A DNA stretch of 64,000 nucleotides from Palleronia rufa (GCF_000743715.1 NZ_JQEY01000006.1:1-64000), one strand, 5' to 3'; counted from the first letter of the stretch, positions 49,890 through 59,123 are shown. The notes: generated by a model from the letters alone, not told the origin. Numbers and translations are program-made.

Positions 49890-50262
49890 TAACCGCTCGA
49901 CTGCCTGCCGGTCAGCTTCGGCGCCTCTCGCAAGGTCCGCATTCTCGCGGTGATCGACGATTGCTGCCGCGAGAACCGGGCCTGATCGCCGGCACCAGGG
50001 CGCCCGTGTCGCCCGCGCGCCGGACGCGCTGGTGCGGATCGGCGCGAAACCTTCTCGCAGGGTCCGCGACAACGGAGGCGACGAGCCGGGCCATTCTGCA
50101 ACGGGCCGATCGGAACGCGGTTTTCTGGCGCGATATCGACCACGGTAAGCCGCAGCAGAATGCCTCTATCGCTTGCCCGAAACGACCAGTCCAACGACCA
50201 ATCTCAAACCCGCAAACTCTCGCTATCACCCAGAGACCGGCGGGGAGCAGGTCATCTCATAC
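49890..50262 (+). mobile_element. IS3-family relic, second shortened copy
   Basis: Related to the minus-strand relic at 44175-45105 but on the plus strand and with a different internal deletion. Read across frames: LAVIDDCCREN-type segment, GKPQQNAS, then a jump to PETTSPTTNLKPANSRYHPE. It starts right beside the IS630 right end, after AAAGCTTTGTGCAACAGAGC, whose reverse complement resembles common insertion-element termini. Inactive. Confidence 0.78.
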
Positions 50263-50374
50263 GCGGATCCGGTATATGCCTTACACTGTCCGCTCGCTGG
50301 TGACCTGACCACCCCCGTTCCGGTGGGGGGAAGGCCCGGCTGGAGGAGCGTCCGACGGGGCGACGGACGAATCG

Positions 50375-51364
50375 TCACTCGGCCGGCAGACGGTCGGCCC
50401 TTTTACTGCGAGTGGGACCGGCATGGGTGCCGTTGAGTTCCGCCTCTACGATAGGGCGGTTCATCCGCTTCGATTGCTGGAAGATCCGCCCGACATACTC
50501 GCCGATGATGCCCATGAACATCGCGTTGAGCGTTATGGACATCAGCAGCAGAATCGTCGTGGTCGCGAAACCGGCCGGCCAGTCTTGGCCCAGCAGGAGC
50601 TTGCCGAAAAGGTAGCCGATCAGCAGGACGAAGGTCACGGTGCCGACGGTGAGGCTTGTCAGCGTCGCGATCCGCAATGGCACGAGCGAGTGGTTCACGA
50701 TTCCGTCGATCGCCAGAGACATCATGGCCCGAAACGGAAATTTGCTGACCCCCGCCACCCGGGCGTCGCGGTCGTATTCGAAACCGGTCTGTTTAAAGCC
50801 CATTGCGCTGATCAGACCCCGCAGGTAGGGCGTGCTGTCCTGCAGATCCGCAAGTTGGTCAAGGATACGGCGATCGACCAGCCGGAATTCACCGACATTC
50901 TGGGGCAGATCGTCCTCACTCAGCCGGTCGATTACCGCATAGAAACTGCGCCGCAACATGGTGACGACGGGCCCGTCCGGCAGACCCCTGCGAATTCCGA
51001 AGACGACGGCGTTGCCGTCTTGCCAACTCTTCAGCATTCGCGGAATCAATTCCGGCGGATCCTGCAGATCGGCGTCGAGCTGGACCGCACAGTCGCCTGT
51101 CGCAGCCTGATACGCCATCAGGAGCGACCTTTGGTAGCCGCAGTTGCGCGACCACCGAAACACACGCACCCGCGGATCGGTTTTGGCCAACGTGGATAAT
51201 AGCGCGAATGTCTGATCGGTGGAGTGATTGTCCGCGAAGATCAGCTCCAGCTCATGCTCTGGCAGGGCCTCGAAGACATTCGCGATGCGGCCGTAGGCGC
51301 GCATCACATTGTCTTCTTCGTTGTAAACGGGGACGATGACTGTCACCTTCGTGGTCTCAAGCAT
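50375..51364 (-). CDS. GT2 polyisoprenyl-phosphate glycosyltransferase
   Basis: A 329-residue family-2 glycosyltransferase of the DPM1/GtrB/ArnC kind: VTVIVPVYNEEDNVMRAYGR at the start, ADNHSTDQT, the DxD-type QLDADLQDPPELIP, and two C-terminal helices (about 232-262 and 269-290) for membrane attachment. Such enzymes load a sugar onto undecaprenyl phosphate. It is last in the seven-gene CDP-sugar operon; its start overlaps the SDR stop (TGATG). IS relics lie just downstream. Confidence 0.9.
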   Translation of the reverse strand: MLETTKVTVIVPVYNEEDNVMRAYGRIANVFEALPEHELELIFADNHSTDQTFALLSTLAKTDPRVRVFRWSRNCGYQRSLLMAYQAATGDCAVQLDADLQDPPELIPRMLKSWQDGNAVVFGIRRGLPDGPVVTMLRRSFYAVIDRLSEDDLPQNVGEFRLVDRRILDQLADLQDSTPYLRGLISAMGFKQTGFEYDRDARVAGVSKFPFRAMMSLAIDGIVNHSLVPLRIATLTSLTVGTVTFVLLIGYLFGKLLLGQDWPAGFATTTILLLMSITLNAMFMGIIGEYVGRIFQQSKRMNRPIVEAELNGTHAGPTRSKRADRLPAE

Positions 51365-52314
51365 CAGACGTGTCCTCCTCCGATTACGGCAAGTCGCGGC
51401 TTGCGGCGCTCTACGGCCAGGGTTCTGGAGATGCCCTCGCGCAGCGTCAATGCCGGCTGCCATCCAAGCCTGTCGCGCAGGCGCTGGTTGTTGGCGATCA
51501 GGATGCTGGGCGAGCCCGCAGGCGTCCCGTAGCGGACCAGCCCCGGATCGGCGCCGGTCAGGTCCAGCACCGTTTCCGCGAGGTCGCGCATCGTCGGTGC
51601 GATCCCGGTCGACAGGTTGATGAGGCCAGGGCGGCCCGCGATCTTGCGCAGACCAGCAACGACATCGTCCACGTGGATCAGATCGCGACGATCGTCCGGA
51701 CATTGGATCGTCACCGTCCGGCCGGCAGGAAGATCCTCCATGAGCCGTGCCGCAAGGAAGGCGGTTGACTGGCCGGGGCCGTAGGTCAGGGCCAGCCGGG
51801 CGGTGGCGGCAGGAAAAGGCAGGTTCGAGGCCATCGCCTGAAGATAGAACGTTCCGGCAAGCAAGGCGGAGCCGTAGGCCGCATTGGGTGCGGCGGTGTC
51901 TTCTTCGGAGAAACTTCCGTTTCTGGAGCCATATTCCGCGATGCTGCCGGCACGTACAAAGCCGCTTGGCGGCCGTTCAGATGATGCGGCGGCGGCGGCG
52001 ACGTTGACCAAAGGCCGCAGATCGCCGTCGATGCTTGCAACCCAGTCGCCCATATCCACCTGTGGCAGCCGGCGTGTCGTGGCTGCCAGATGGAAAACCA
52101 GATCGACAGGGCGGTCGTGGAACACCGCGTTCAGTGCGTCCCGGTCGTTGAGGTCCAGACGCAGGACGGTCAGAAGGGCACTGCGTTCTTCGACGGACGG
52201 CCGCATGGCGTCGGGACGGGCCAGCACGACGACTTCGTGACCGGACCCAAGGTAGGATGCGGTGAGATGACGGCCGATGAACCCATCGCCGCCGGTAATC
52301 AGAATGCGCGCCAT
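51364..52314 (-). CDS. Extended SDR (NAD-sugar epimerase/reductase-like), lacks active-site Lys
   Basis: A 316-residue nucleotide-sugar SDR. The cofactor loop GGDGFIG (8-14) and FHLAATTRR are present, as is S124 and Y147. In the YxxxK motif, however, the Lys is replaced: the sequence is AYGSALLAG, with Leu at 151. Loss of this Lys normally removes catalysis, so the protein may be a pseudo-enzyme or use another residue. In its operon it would be expected to reduce or epimerise the 4-keto sugar. Confidence 0.83.
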   Translation of the reverse strand: MARILITGGDGFIGRHLTASYLGSGHEVVVLARPDAMRPSVEERSALLTVLRLDLNDRDALNAVFHDRPVDLVFHLAATTRRLPQVDMGDWVASIDGDLRPLVNVAAAAASSERPPSGFVRAGSIAEYGSRNGSFSEEDTAAPNAAYGSALLAGTFYLQAMASNLPFPAATARLALTYGPGQSTAFLAARLMEDLPAGRTVTIQCPDDRRDLIHVDDVVAGLRKIAGRPGLINLSTGIAPTMRDLAETVLDLTGADPGLVRYGTPAGSPSILIANNQRLRDRLGWQPALTLREGISRTLAVERRKPRLAVIGGGHV

Positions 52315-52317
52315 GAC

Positions 52318-53574
52318 CTAGATAAGCCGCGGTTTGGGCAGTGGCACCAGAAACTGCCCGCCCAGGCTGCGAAACGCAGCCTGCTGTTCGATGATTTCGT
52401 CGAGAAGGTTCCAGGCTAGGATCAACATGACATCCGGTTTCTTTTCGGCAAGGACGTCCATCGGGTAGACCGGTATCAATGTGCCCGGGGTCAGCATGTT
52501 CTGCTTCGAGGGATCCGGGTCGACCAGGAAATCAATCCTGTCCGCCCCCAGATCGAAATAGTTGAGAAGCGTGTTGCCCCTTGCCGGCGCGCCGTAGCCG
52601 ACGACAGTCTTTCCGTCCGCGCGGAGGGCATCGATCATGCGTACCAGGTCGTTCCTGGCCGTATGCACGCGGGCGGAGAAGGCCTCCCATGTCACGCGTC
52701 CGGTCAGTCCGGCGGCCGCCTCGGCATCGAGGACTGCGGTCACGGCGGCGGAGGGCTGCTCTCCGGTATCCGTCCGGCGAATGTGGACCCGCATGGAGCC
52801 GCCATGGACGGGCAGGAGCTGCACATCGACGATGTCCATATCCGTAGCGGCAACAAGCTTTCTTATCGACAGCAGGCTCAGCTCCGACACACGCTCATGA
52901 CACAGGGTATCGAACTGGTTGCCCTGAAGGATCTTCGCGCACCACGGCACTTCGATCACCAGGGTCCCGTCGTCGGCAAGCAAGATCGCCACGGCGCGCA
53001 TGAAAGCGTGCAGATCGCCGATGTGATTGAATGCACTGGCGGTCATGACCAACATGGCCCGGCCATGCGTCTCTGCGATGCGGCGGGCGCTGACGTCCGT
53101 CAGGGCGGTTTGCAGCACCTCGACAGCGGGCGCGCCCCACGGCGCAGCGCCATCGGTTGCAATGTCATGACCGAGCGTCCGCGCGCCCGACCGGTTCGCG
53201 GCAGAGAGTATCAGGACTTCGTTGTATCCGATCTCGACAACGGGGCCGTGGCCCGCCCCCGCGTCCGTGTTCAGCGCCAGAGTTTCGAGACGATCTTTCG
53301 TTGCGGGGTTGTCGGACGGGGCGCAGGAGGTGCGCTCGCAGATGGTTTCGGGGATCCGGCCGGCGACCTGCACCAGACCGCACGACAGGCAGACGTTCGC
53401 ATCGAGCGGAAAGACGGCTTGGGGCTCCTGCGCCCTTTCCGGGCTGACGAACGCGGTCGCGGGGGGATGAAGTCCCATCGGCAGGAACAAGAACAGATCC
53501 TTCGACCCGCAGCAGCGACAGCGAACCAGCAGGTCCGGCCGAGAGATCCCTATGGCATTCGGCTTCAGGAACAC
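52318..53574 (-). CDS. Sugar C-methyltransferase-like protein with altered active site
   Basis: About 418 residues, laid out like NDP-keto-sugar C-3 methyltransferases (TylC3/TcaB9): N-terminal zinc knuckle C19/C22 and C62/C65, Rossmann core, and a well-kept C-terminal domain (GYGAPARGNTLLNYFDLGAD, then LILAWNLLDEII). The core deviates: the SAM loop usually like VEIASNDG reads VEIGYNEV, and the catalytic YHEH reads CHER, losing the His base. Start is taken as GTG at 53574 behind GGGAGA; the frame is open upstream. Activity uncertain. Confidence 0.8.
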   Translation of the reverse strand: MFLKPNAIGISRPDLLVRCRCCGSKDLFLFLPMGLHPPATAFVSPERAQEPQAVFPLDANVCLSCGLVQVAGRIPETICERTSCAPSDNPATKDRLETLALNTDAGAGHGPVVEIGYNEVLILSAANRSGARTLGHDIATDGAAPWGAPAVEVLQTALTDVSARRIAETHGRAMLVMTASAFNHIGDLHAFMRAVAILLADDGTLVIEVPWCAKILQGNQFDTLCHERVSELSLLSIRKLVAATDMDIVDVQLLPVHGGSMRVHIRRTDTGEQPSAAVTAVLDAEAAAGLTGRVTWEAFSARVHTARNDLVRMIDALRADGKTVVGYGAPARGNTLLNYFDLGADRIDFLVDPDPSKQNMLTPGTLIPVYPMDVLAEKKPDVMLILAWNLLDEIIEQQAAFRSLGGQFLVPLPKPRLI

Positions 53575-53713
53575 AAAAACATCTCCCGATAGATGACCTT
53601 GGCACTCTGGCCGGTTACGGGGGCACTCGAAAAACGCGCACTGGGCTGGGGACGGGGATGCCGTGCGGATCCGCGGACCGCGCATGGCCTGTCGACCTTC
53701 GGGTCGACTCCGA

Positions 53714-54877
53714 TCACACGCTAGCTTTCGGCGTAGAAGTCAGGACCGTGCTCTGTGCGACCCCTTCGAAAGGGACCTTCTGCGCGGCGTCGTCACGGTT
53801 TTCCGGTGCAAAGACCCGCCGCTTGAAAACCGCGTTGTAAGGCCAGGTCTCGACCCAGACATGGATAAAATGTGTCGCGACGATGGTCAGGACGATCACG
53901 GGCGGGAAGAACAGCAGCCCGGACACGAGGATGTTGTCCGTGAACAGGCCCAGTTTCTGAAAGACCAACCGGGTCGCCAGGTAGGTGTAGGGATGCACCA
54001 GGTAGAGGCTGTAGCTGACCGTACCGATATAGAGCAGCGGACGCATGGTCATGATATGGCTGGTCAAGCTTGAGGACCGGACCGCGAAGAAGAAATAGAG
54101 CGCTGTGGACAGGATCGTGGCCCAAGCGATGGGATTTCTCATTTCCTCATGGACGTAGGCGAAGTGGCCCTGGGAGGCGATGAACACGAGGAGTACGAAG
54201 GCCGCGGCTTCCATCATGCGGGACGACCTCAACGGCAGGCAGAAGCCACGATCGTAGGCCGTTCGGACCAAAAGGCCGAACAAGAAGTACAGGGTCGCCG
54301 GATAGATGACCGCGAAGGCCAAGGCGGCGACGATCGCGACAGCGCCGACGAAACTGTTCGGGCGCTTGATCGTGAAGAGAATCACCATGGCGGTCAGCAG
54401 GTAGAAGAATGCCTCGAACGTCAGGCTCCAGGCGTTCGGGGCCAGTTGCACGGTCGGGGTGAAGAGGTCCATGAAGGTGAGCGCGGCGAAGATCGCGAGC
54501 AGATTGTTGTTCTCTGGCATCTCCATCGTGATGGCATTCAGGACGACGAACACGATCGTCATGAAGAAAAACAGCGGGTAGATCCGAAAGAAACGCCGTG
54601 ACGCGAATTCCTTGAGATCGTAGCGCATCACGCTGGGCAGGATCACGAACCCGCTTATGGTGAAGAAGAAATAGACCCCATAGGTGCCGAAATTCCAGAA
54701 CGGCTCGCTTGCATTCACGAACCCCGTCCGGTCGGCGTAGGCATGCTCGCGCAAACCGTTGAGGGTATGCGCAAGGAACACCATCATTGCGGCGAGGCCG
54801 CGCAATCCATGGACCGCATAGTTGAACTCCCGCGATCCGGACGACGCCGGATCGGAGGACTGTGCCGATCGTGACAT
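53714..54877 (-). CDS. Acyltransferase-3 (OafA-like) membrane protein
   Basis: A 387-residue polytopic acyltransferase that O-acetylates surface sugars. N-terminal family motif NYAVHGLRGLAAMMVFLAHT, then ISGFVILPSVMRYDLKEFAS and RRFFRIYPLFF; about ten membrane helices and a C-terminal YSLYLVHPYTY. Start is the ATG overlapping the rfbH-like stop (TGATG); the frame's first codon is a TTG one codon earlier. It probably decorates the glycan made by this operon. Confidence 0.92.
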   Translation of the reverse strand: MSRSAQSSDPASSGSREFNYAVHGLRGLAAMMVFLAHTLNGLREHAYADRTGFVNASEPFWNFGTYGVYFFFTISGFVILPSVMRYDLKEFASRRFFRIYPLFFFMTIVFVVLNAITMEMPENNNLLAIFAALTFMDLFTPTVQLAPNAWSLTFEAFFYLLTAMVILFTIKRPNSFVGAVAIVAALAFAVIYPATLYFLFGLLVRTAYDRGFCLPLRSSRMMEAAAFVLLVFIASQGHFAYVHEEMRNPIAWATILSTALYFFFAVRSSSLTSHIMTMRPLLYIGTVSYSLYLVHPYTYLATRLVFQKLGLFTDNILVSGLLFFPPVIVLTIVATHFIHVWVETWPYNAVFKRRVFAPENRDDAAQKVPFEGVAQSTVLTSTPKASV

Positions 54878-56121
54878 CAAAAGTCCCTCGCGAAATCGTT
54901 GAATGTGGCGTGCATGTGATCCAGGTGCTTCTGCTCAAGACCGTGATGGCAGGCGAGCAGGATGCCGCCGCGCATGACGTCATCGGCCATCGGATACCCT
55001 TCGTCGCGGGTGCGTGAGGTGACCTTGGCCATGGCGGGCTGGCGCAGGATGTTGCCGGTGAAGACGGGACGCGTCTGGATATTGGCGCTTTCCAGGGCCA
55101 TCTGCATCTGCTTGCGCGTGAACGGGGCGTCCTTACGGATGGTCAGCGGGAAGGCAAGCCAGCCGGTCCGCGATCCGGGCAGCTGCTCCGGCATGATGAA
55201 CCAGTCCTTGTACTCTGCAAAGAACGCCGCCTGCGCCGCGAAGTTCTTTTCGCGCTCGGAGATGTTGGTGTCGAGCTTGGAGAGCTGCACAAGACCGAAG
55301 GCCGCGCCGATCTCGGACGGCTCCAGGTTGTAGCCCAGCTCCTCGAACAGGAACTTGGCGTCGTAATCGTAGCCGCCCAGCTGGATGCCGAACCGGTTCT
55401 CCGCGGTCTCGCTGTCCGCGAACAGCGACGATGTCCGCCCCCAGGAGCGCAGCAGCAGCGCCTTTCGTGCCAGCGCGTCGTCGCGGACGCAGAGCATCCC
55501 GCCGTTCCCGGCGCAGTTGATGACGTGGCTGCCGTAGAAGCTGGTCGTGGAGATGTCGGAATAGACGCCGGTCGAAATGCCGTCGATCGTGGCGCCCAGG
55601 GTATCGGCGCTGTCTTCGATCAGCAGCAGGTCGTGACGGTCCGCGATCTGGCGCAGCTTGCGCCAGTCCGGCAGGTTTCCGATCAGAGAGGGGATCATCA
55701 TCGCGCGCGTCTTGGGCCCGATCATTTCCTCGACCGCATCGACGTCGATGTTGTACGTGCCGGGCGCGCAATCGACGAAGACCGGCACCAGCCCGTTTCG
55801 GACGATGGGCGCGACGGTGGTCGCGAAGGTCAGCGCGGGCGTCAGCACCTCGTCGCCCGGCTGGAGACCCAGGATCTCCATCGCAATGTAGTTGGCCGAT
55901 GAGCCTGAGTTGACCATGATCCCGTGGGCCTTGTCGAAGAGCTTCGACACGCCGGCTTCCATCTTGCGCACGTTGCGGCCCATCTGGGTAGAGGTCCGAA
56001 GGGTCTCGACCACCGCGGCGATCTCTTCCTCGCCATGCACAGTCTGTCCGTAGTTCACGCGCAGTGGCGCGGCCCCAGCCGTCGTGCCCTCTACGCCGGT
56101 CCGTTGATCGATACGGGTCAT
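54877..56121 (-). CDS. RfbH/DdhC-type sugar 3-dehydratase without Fe-S cysteines
   Basis: A 414-residue DegT/DnrJ-fold protein. The PLP Lys is replaced by His (H199 in SFYGSHVINCAGNGGM), as in CDP-4-keto-6-deoxyglucose 3-dehydrase (E1, RfbH) and ColD. E1 proteins also carry a [2Fe-2S] Cys cluster after LRDWGR; here the region reads LRSWGRTSSLFADSETAENR with no Cys, as in the iron-independent ColD. Expected role: removing the C-3 hydroxyl from CDP-4-keto-6-deoxyhexose. No E3-type reductase gene is present, consistent with that. ATGA overlaps on both sides. Confidence 0.85.
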   Translation of the reverse strand: MTRIDQRTGVEGTTAGAAPLRVNYGQTVHGEEEIAAVVETLRTSTQMGRNVRKMEAGVSKLFDKAHGIMVNSGSSANYIAMEILGLQPGDEVLTPALTFATTVAPIVRNGLVPVFVDCAPGTYNIDVDAVEEMIGPKTRAMMIPSLIGNLPDWRKLRQIADRHDLLLIEDSADTLGATIDGISTGVYSDISTTSFYGSHVINCAGNGGMLCVRDDALARKALLLRSWGRTSSLFADSETAENRFGIQLGGYDYDAKFLFEELGYNLEPSEIGAAFGLVQLSKLDTNISEREKNFAAQAAFFAEYKDWFIMPEQLPGSRTGWLAFPLTIRKDAPFTRKQMQMALESANIQTRPVFTGNILRQPAMAKVTSRTRDEGYPMADDVMRGGILLACHHGLEQKHLDHMHATFNDFARDF

Positions 56122-57194
56122 GCCGCCGCTCCTTCGTATGTGGATATCTGGTGGTCGCTGACATCGCGCATGTCCTCACCGCGTGCCTGCGCGACGTACC
56201 ACGCCGCGGTGATGTCGAGCGTGCGCTCCAGCGCCAGCCTGGGCCGCCAACCCAGCCGGCTCGCCGCCTTGGTGCTGTCGAGTCGCAGGACGCCGGCCTC
56301 ATGCGGCGCGTCGTTGGACTGCGCCAGCGAGAGGCGCGGGGAGCCCTGCCCAGGCCAGCGGTCGCAGAGCATCTGGCAGACATGGCCCACGTCGGCCACG
56401 CCGCCAGGATCGGGACCGAAGTTCCAGCCATCGGCAAGCTGGTCCGCCTCCGGTCCCAACATTCCGGCCGCGAGGGTCAGATACCCGCCCAAGGGCTCCA
56501 GTACATGCTGCCATGGACGGATGCTGCGCGGGTTGCGGATCGCCAGTTCGGTATCGCCGAATGCCGCGCGCATGAAATCCGGGATCAGACGGTCCTCTGA
56601 CCAGTCGCCGCCGCCGATGACGTTGCCGGCACGTACCGATGCGATCCGCGGACCATCCGGCGCCTGAAAGAACGACGCGCGCCAGGACGCCGTCAGAAGC
56701 TCCGTGCAGCCCTTGGAGGCGGAGTAGGGATCCTTGCCGCCCATGGGGTCGCATTCGCGGTATCCCCAGACCCACTCGCGGTTGTCGTAGCACTTGTCGC
56801 TGGTGACCACGATCGCCGCGCGAAGCGACGGCATCCGCCGCGCGGCCTCCAGCACGTGGGCGGTCCCCATGACGTTGGTCGCGAAGGTGCCGACGGGATC
56901 GGCGTAGGATGCGCGCACCAGCGGCTGGGCGGCCATGTGGATCACCACATCCGCGTCCACGTCCCCGATCGCGGCGGTGAGGGCGGCAGGATCGCGGATG
57001 TCGGCGAACCGGCTGTCCACCAGGTCGTCCAGCCGCGCCGCGGTCCAGATGCCGTTCGGCTGGTCCGGCGGCAGCGCCACGCCCGTGACGCGCGCACCGA
57101 GACGTGCCAGCCAGAGAGCCAGCCAAGCGCCCTTGAAACCGGTATGCCCGGTCAGCAGCACATGCCGTCCGCTGAGGGCCGACAAGGTCGTCAC
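56118..57194 (-). CDS. ddhB: CDP-glucose 4,6-dehydratase
   Basis: SDR enzyme (358 residues) converting CDP-glucose to CDP-4-keto-6-deoxyglucose, also called RfbG. Seen: VLLTGHTGFKGAWLALWLAR (NAD loop with family-typical GHTGFKG), VVIHMAAQPLVRASYADP, and the intact YxxxK as YSASKGCTELL. RNPRSIRPWQHVLEPLGGYL is characteristic of this enzyme. GTG start overlaps the rfbF stop (GTGA). Confidence 0.95.
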   Translation of the reverse strand: MTTLSALSGRHVLLTGHTGFKGAWLALWLARLGARVTGVALPPDQPNGIWTAARLDDLVDSRFADIRDPAALTAAIGDVDADVVIHMAAQPLVRASYADPVGTFATNVMGTAHVLEAARRMPSLRAAIVVTSDKCYDNREWVWGYRECDPMGGKDPYSASKGCTELLTASWRASFFQAPDGPRIASVRAGNVIGGGDWSEDRLIPDFMRAAFGDTELAIRNPRSIRPWQHVLEPLGGYLTLAAGMLGPEADQLADGWNFGPDPGGVADVGHVCQMLCDRWPGQGSPRLSLAQSNDAPHEAGVLRLDSTKAASRLGWRPRLALERTLDITAAWYVAQARGEDMRDVSDHQISTYEGAAA

Positions 57195-57994
57195 TTGACC
57201 ATTTCCATCCTGGAGGGCGGTACGGTCGCCCAGGGCGGCGTGCCCTCTTCGCAGAGGGTGTCGAGAAAAGTCCGGTCACGGATCGTGTCCATCGGATGCC
57301 AGAAGCCGTAGTGCTTGAACGCCATCAACTGACCGTCCTTGGCGATATTGGTCAGCGGCACCTGTTCCAGCGGATCGTCGTCGCCGGGGATGTAGTCAAG
57401 CACGCCGGGCTCGAACACGAAGAAGCCGCCGTTGATCCAGGTCTCATGCTTGCGCACCTTCTCCGTGAATTCGTTCACGCGGCCCGAATCGTCATCGGCG
57501 AGCTCCAGGTTGCCGAATCGCGCCGGCGGCTGAACGGCCGTGACCGTCGCCAGCTTGCCGTGGCTGCGGTGGAACGCCAGAAGCGCGTCGATGTCGATAT
57601 TCCCGACCCCGTCCGAATAGGTCACCATGAACGTGTCGTCGCCGATCCAGTCGCGAAGGCGCTTGAGACGTCCGCCGGTCATGGTCTTGGCGCCCGTGTC
57701 CACGACCGAGATCTTCCAGTCCCGCTCTGCCACGGGCGTCAGATCGCAGGTGCCCAGCGCGGGAGAAACCGTGATGTCATTCGTCACCAGGTGGAAATTC
57801 GAGAAGTACTGCTTGAGCAGAATCGACTTGTAGCCGGCCGCGACGATGAAATCCGAATATCCGAACTGGTTGTAGATATCCATCACGTGGACGATGATCG
57901 GCTTGCCGCCGACATCGACCATCGGCTTGGGAATCCGAACCGTCTCCTCGGCAAGGCGGGATCCGAGTCCCCCGGCGAGCAATACGACCTTCAT
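57191..57994 (-). CDS. rfbF: Glucose-1-phosphate cytidylyltransferase
   Basis: Makes CDP-glucose from CTP and glucose-1-phosphate (267 residues; also DdhA). Nucleotidyltransferase start MKVVLLAGGLGSRLAEETVR followed by IPKPMVDVGGKPI; NQFGYSDFIVAAGYKS, VTYSDGVGNIDIDALLAFH and FWHPMDTIRDR are typical of this enzyme. The start is the ATG at 57994 with GGAGGAC before it, not the longer frame. It opens the seven-gene operon; its upstream region is shared with the divergent formyltransferase gene. Confidence 0.96.
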   Translation of the reverse strand: MKVVLLAGGLGSRLAEETVRIPKPMVDVGGKPIIVHVMDIYNQFGYSDFIVAAGYKSILLKQYFSNFHLVTNDITVSPALGTCDLTPVAERDWKISVVDTGAKTMTGGRLKRLRDWIGDDTFMVTYSDGVGNIDIDALLAFHRSHGKLATVTAVQPPARFGNLELADDDSGRVNEFTEKVRKHETWINGGFFVFEPGVLDYIPGDDDPLEQVPLTNIAKDGQLMAFKHYGFWHPMDTIRDRTFLDTLCEEGTPPWATVPPSRMEMVK

Positions 57995-58208
57995 GCAGAC
58001 GTCCTCCGTTTCTGGACCGGCCCACCCGGCACCCGGGGCTGCAATCAGGTGTAGCGGAGACGCGTCGGGAATGAATGCCCTATGAGGGCCGTATTCGTCC
58101 CTCAAAAGGTGTATTCGGAGAGCAAATGTTCAGTTGAAGAGCGGCCGCAGGGCGGCTCATCCATGGTGCGGGCCGATCGGTCCGGGAACGACAACGCAGG
58201 TGCGCAGG

Positions 58209-59123
58209 ATGATTGACAGGGCTGATCGGCCGAAGACGGCATTTCTCGGTGCGGTTGAGGGGTCTCGCCGGGCGTTGGAGGCTCTGTGCGATGCCGGTCA
58301 TGTTCCGGATCTGGTCCTGACCATACCGGCAGAGGCCGCGGCGCGTCATTCCGACTACGCCGATCTGGCAGAGGTGGCGCGCAAGCATGATGTGCCGGTG
58401 TTCGAGACCAAGGACATCAACGACACAGCGACCCTGGCGGAACTGCGCGATCTTGCACCGGATTTGATCCTGGTCATCGGCTGGTCGCAGATCGCCAAGG
58501 CGGACTTTCGCGCCGTCCCGCGGCTCGGCACCGTCGGCTTTCACCCGGCGCCGCTGCCGCGCCTGCGCGGCCGCGCGGCCATTCCCTGGACCATCCTGGC
58601 TGGCCTTCAGGAGACCGCCGCGACGCTCTTCTGGATCGACGAGGGTTGCGACAGCGGCGATATTCTGATCCAGGGCGCCTTTCCGGTGGAGGCGCGGGAA
58701 ACCGCACGCAGCCTCTACGACAAGCAGATAGAGACGCTGTGCCGCATCCTGCCGGAGGCGCTCGACCGCATCGCCGCGGGCGACGACATCCGCACGCGCC
58801 AGGACGGCGCGCAGGCAAGCTACTGCGCCCGCCGCACGGCAGAGGACGGCAGGATCGACTGGACGCTGACCGCGGCTGACGTCGACCGGCTGATTCGTGC
58901 GGTGGGAGAGCCCTATCCCGGAGCCTTCACCGATCATGCCAAGGGGCGGCTCTGGATCGACTCGGCCAGGGTCCACGACGGTCCGCCGGGATATATCGGG
59001 ATGCCCGGTCAACTTCAGGAAGTTGGCGACACGCTCATCGTCAACTGCGCGGGCTTCTCGGCGATAGAGGTGATTGGATGGCGGGGTGAGCTTCCTGCCC
59101 GCCACACGGTGATGGGCCGATGA
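58209..59123 (+). CDS. Formyltransferase-fold protein (Fmt/ArnA-like)
   Basis: A 304-residue protein of the formyltransferase family. The folate-side motif reads GTVGFHPAPLPRLRGRAAIP with H112, and CDSGDIL supplies the catalytic Asp. The Asn usually two residues before the His is Gly here, as in some non-tRNA members. Residues 200-300 form a C-terminal OB-like domain (RTAEDGRIDWTLTAADVDRL, VIGWRGELP). A sugar-amine or amino-acid formyltransferase for the glycan is more likely than methionyl-tRNA formyltransferase, from context. Couples by ATGA to the next gene. Confidence 0.8.
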   Translation: MIDRADRPKTAFLGAVEGSRRALEALCDAGHVPDLVLTIPAEAAARHSDYADLAEVARKHDVPVFETKDINDTATLAELRDLAPDLILVIGWSQIAKADFRAVPRLGTVGFHPAPLPRLRGRAAIPWTILAGLQETAATLFWIDEGCDSGDILIQGAFPVEARETARSLYDKQIETLCRILPEALDRIAAGDDIRTRQDGAQASYCARRTAEDGRIDWTLTAADVDRLIRAVGEPYPGAFTDHAKGRLWIDSARVHDGPPGYIGMPGQLQEVGDTLIVNCAGFSAIEVIGWRGELPARHTVMGR

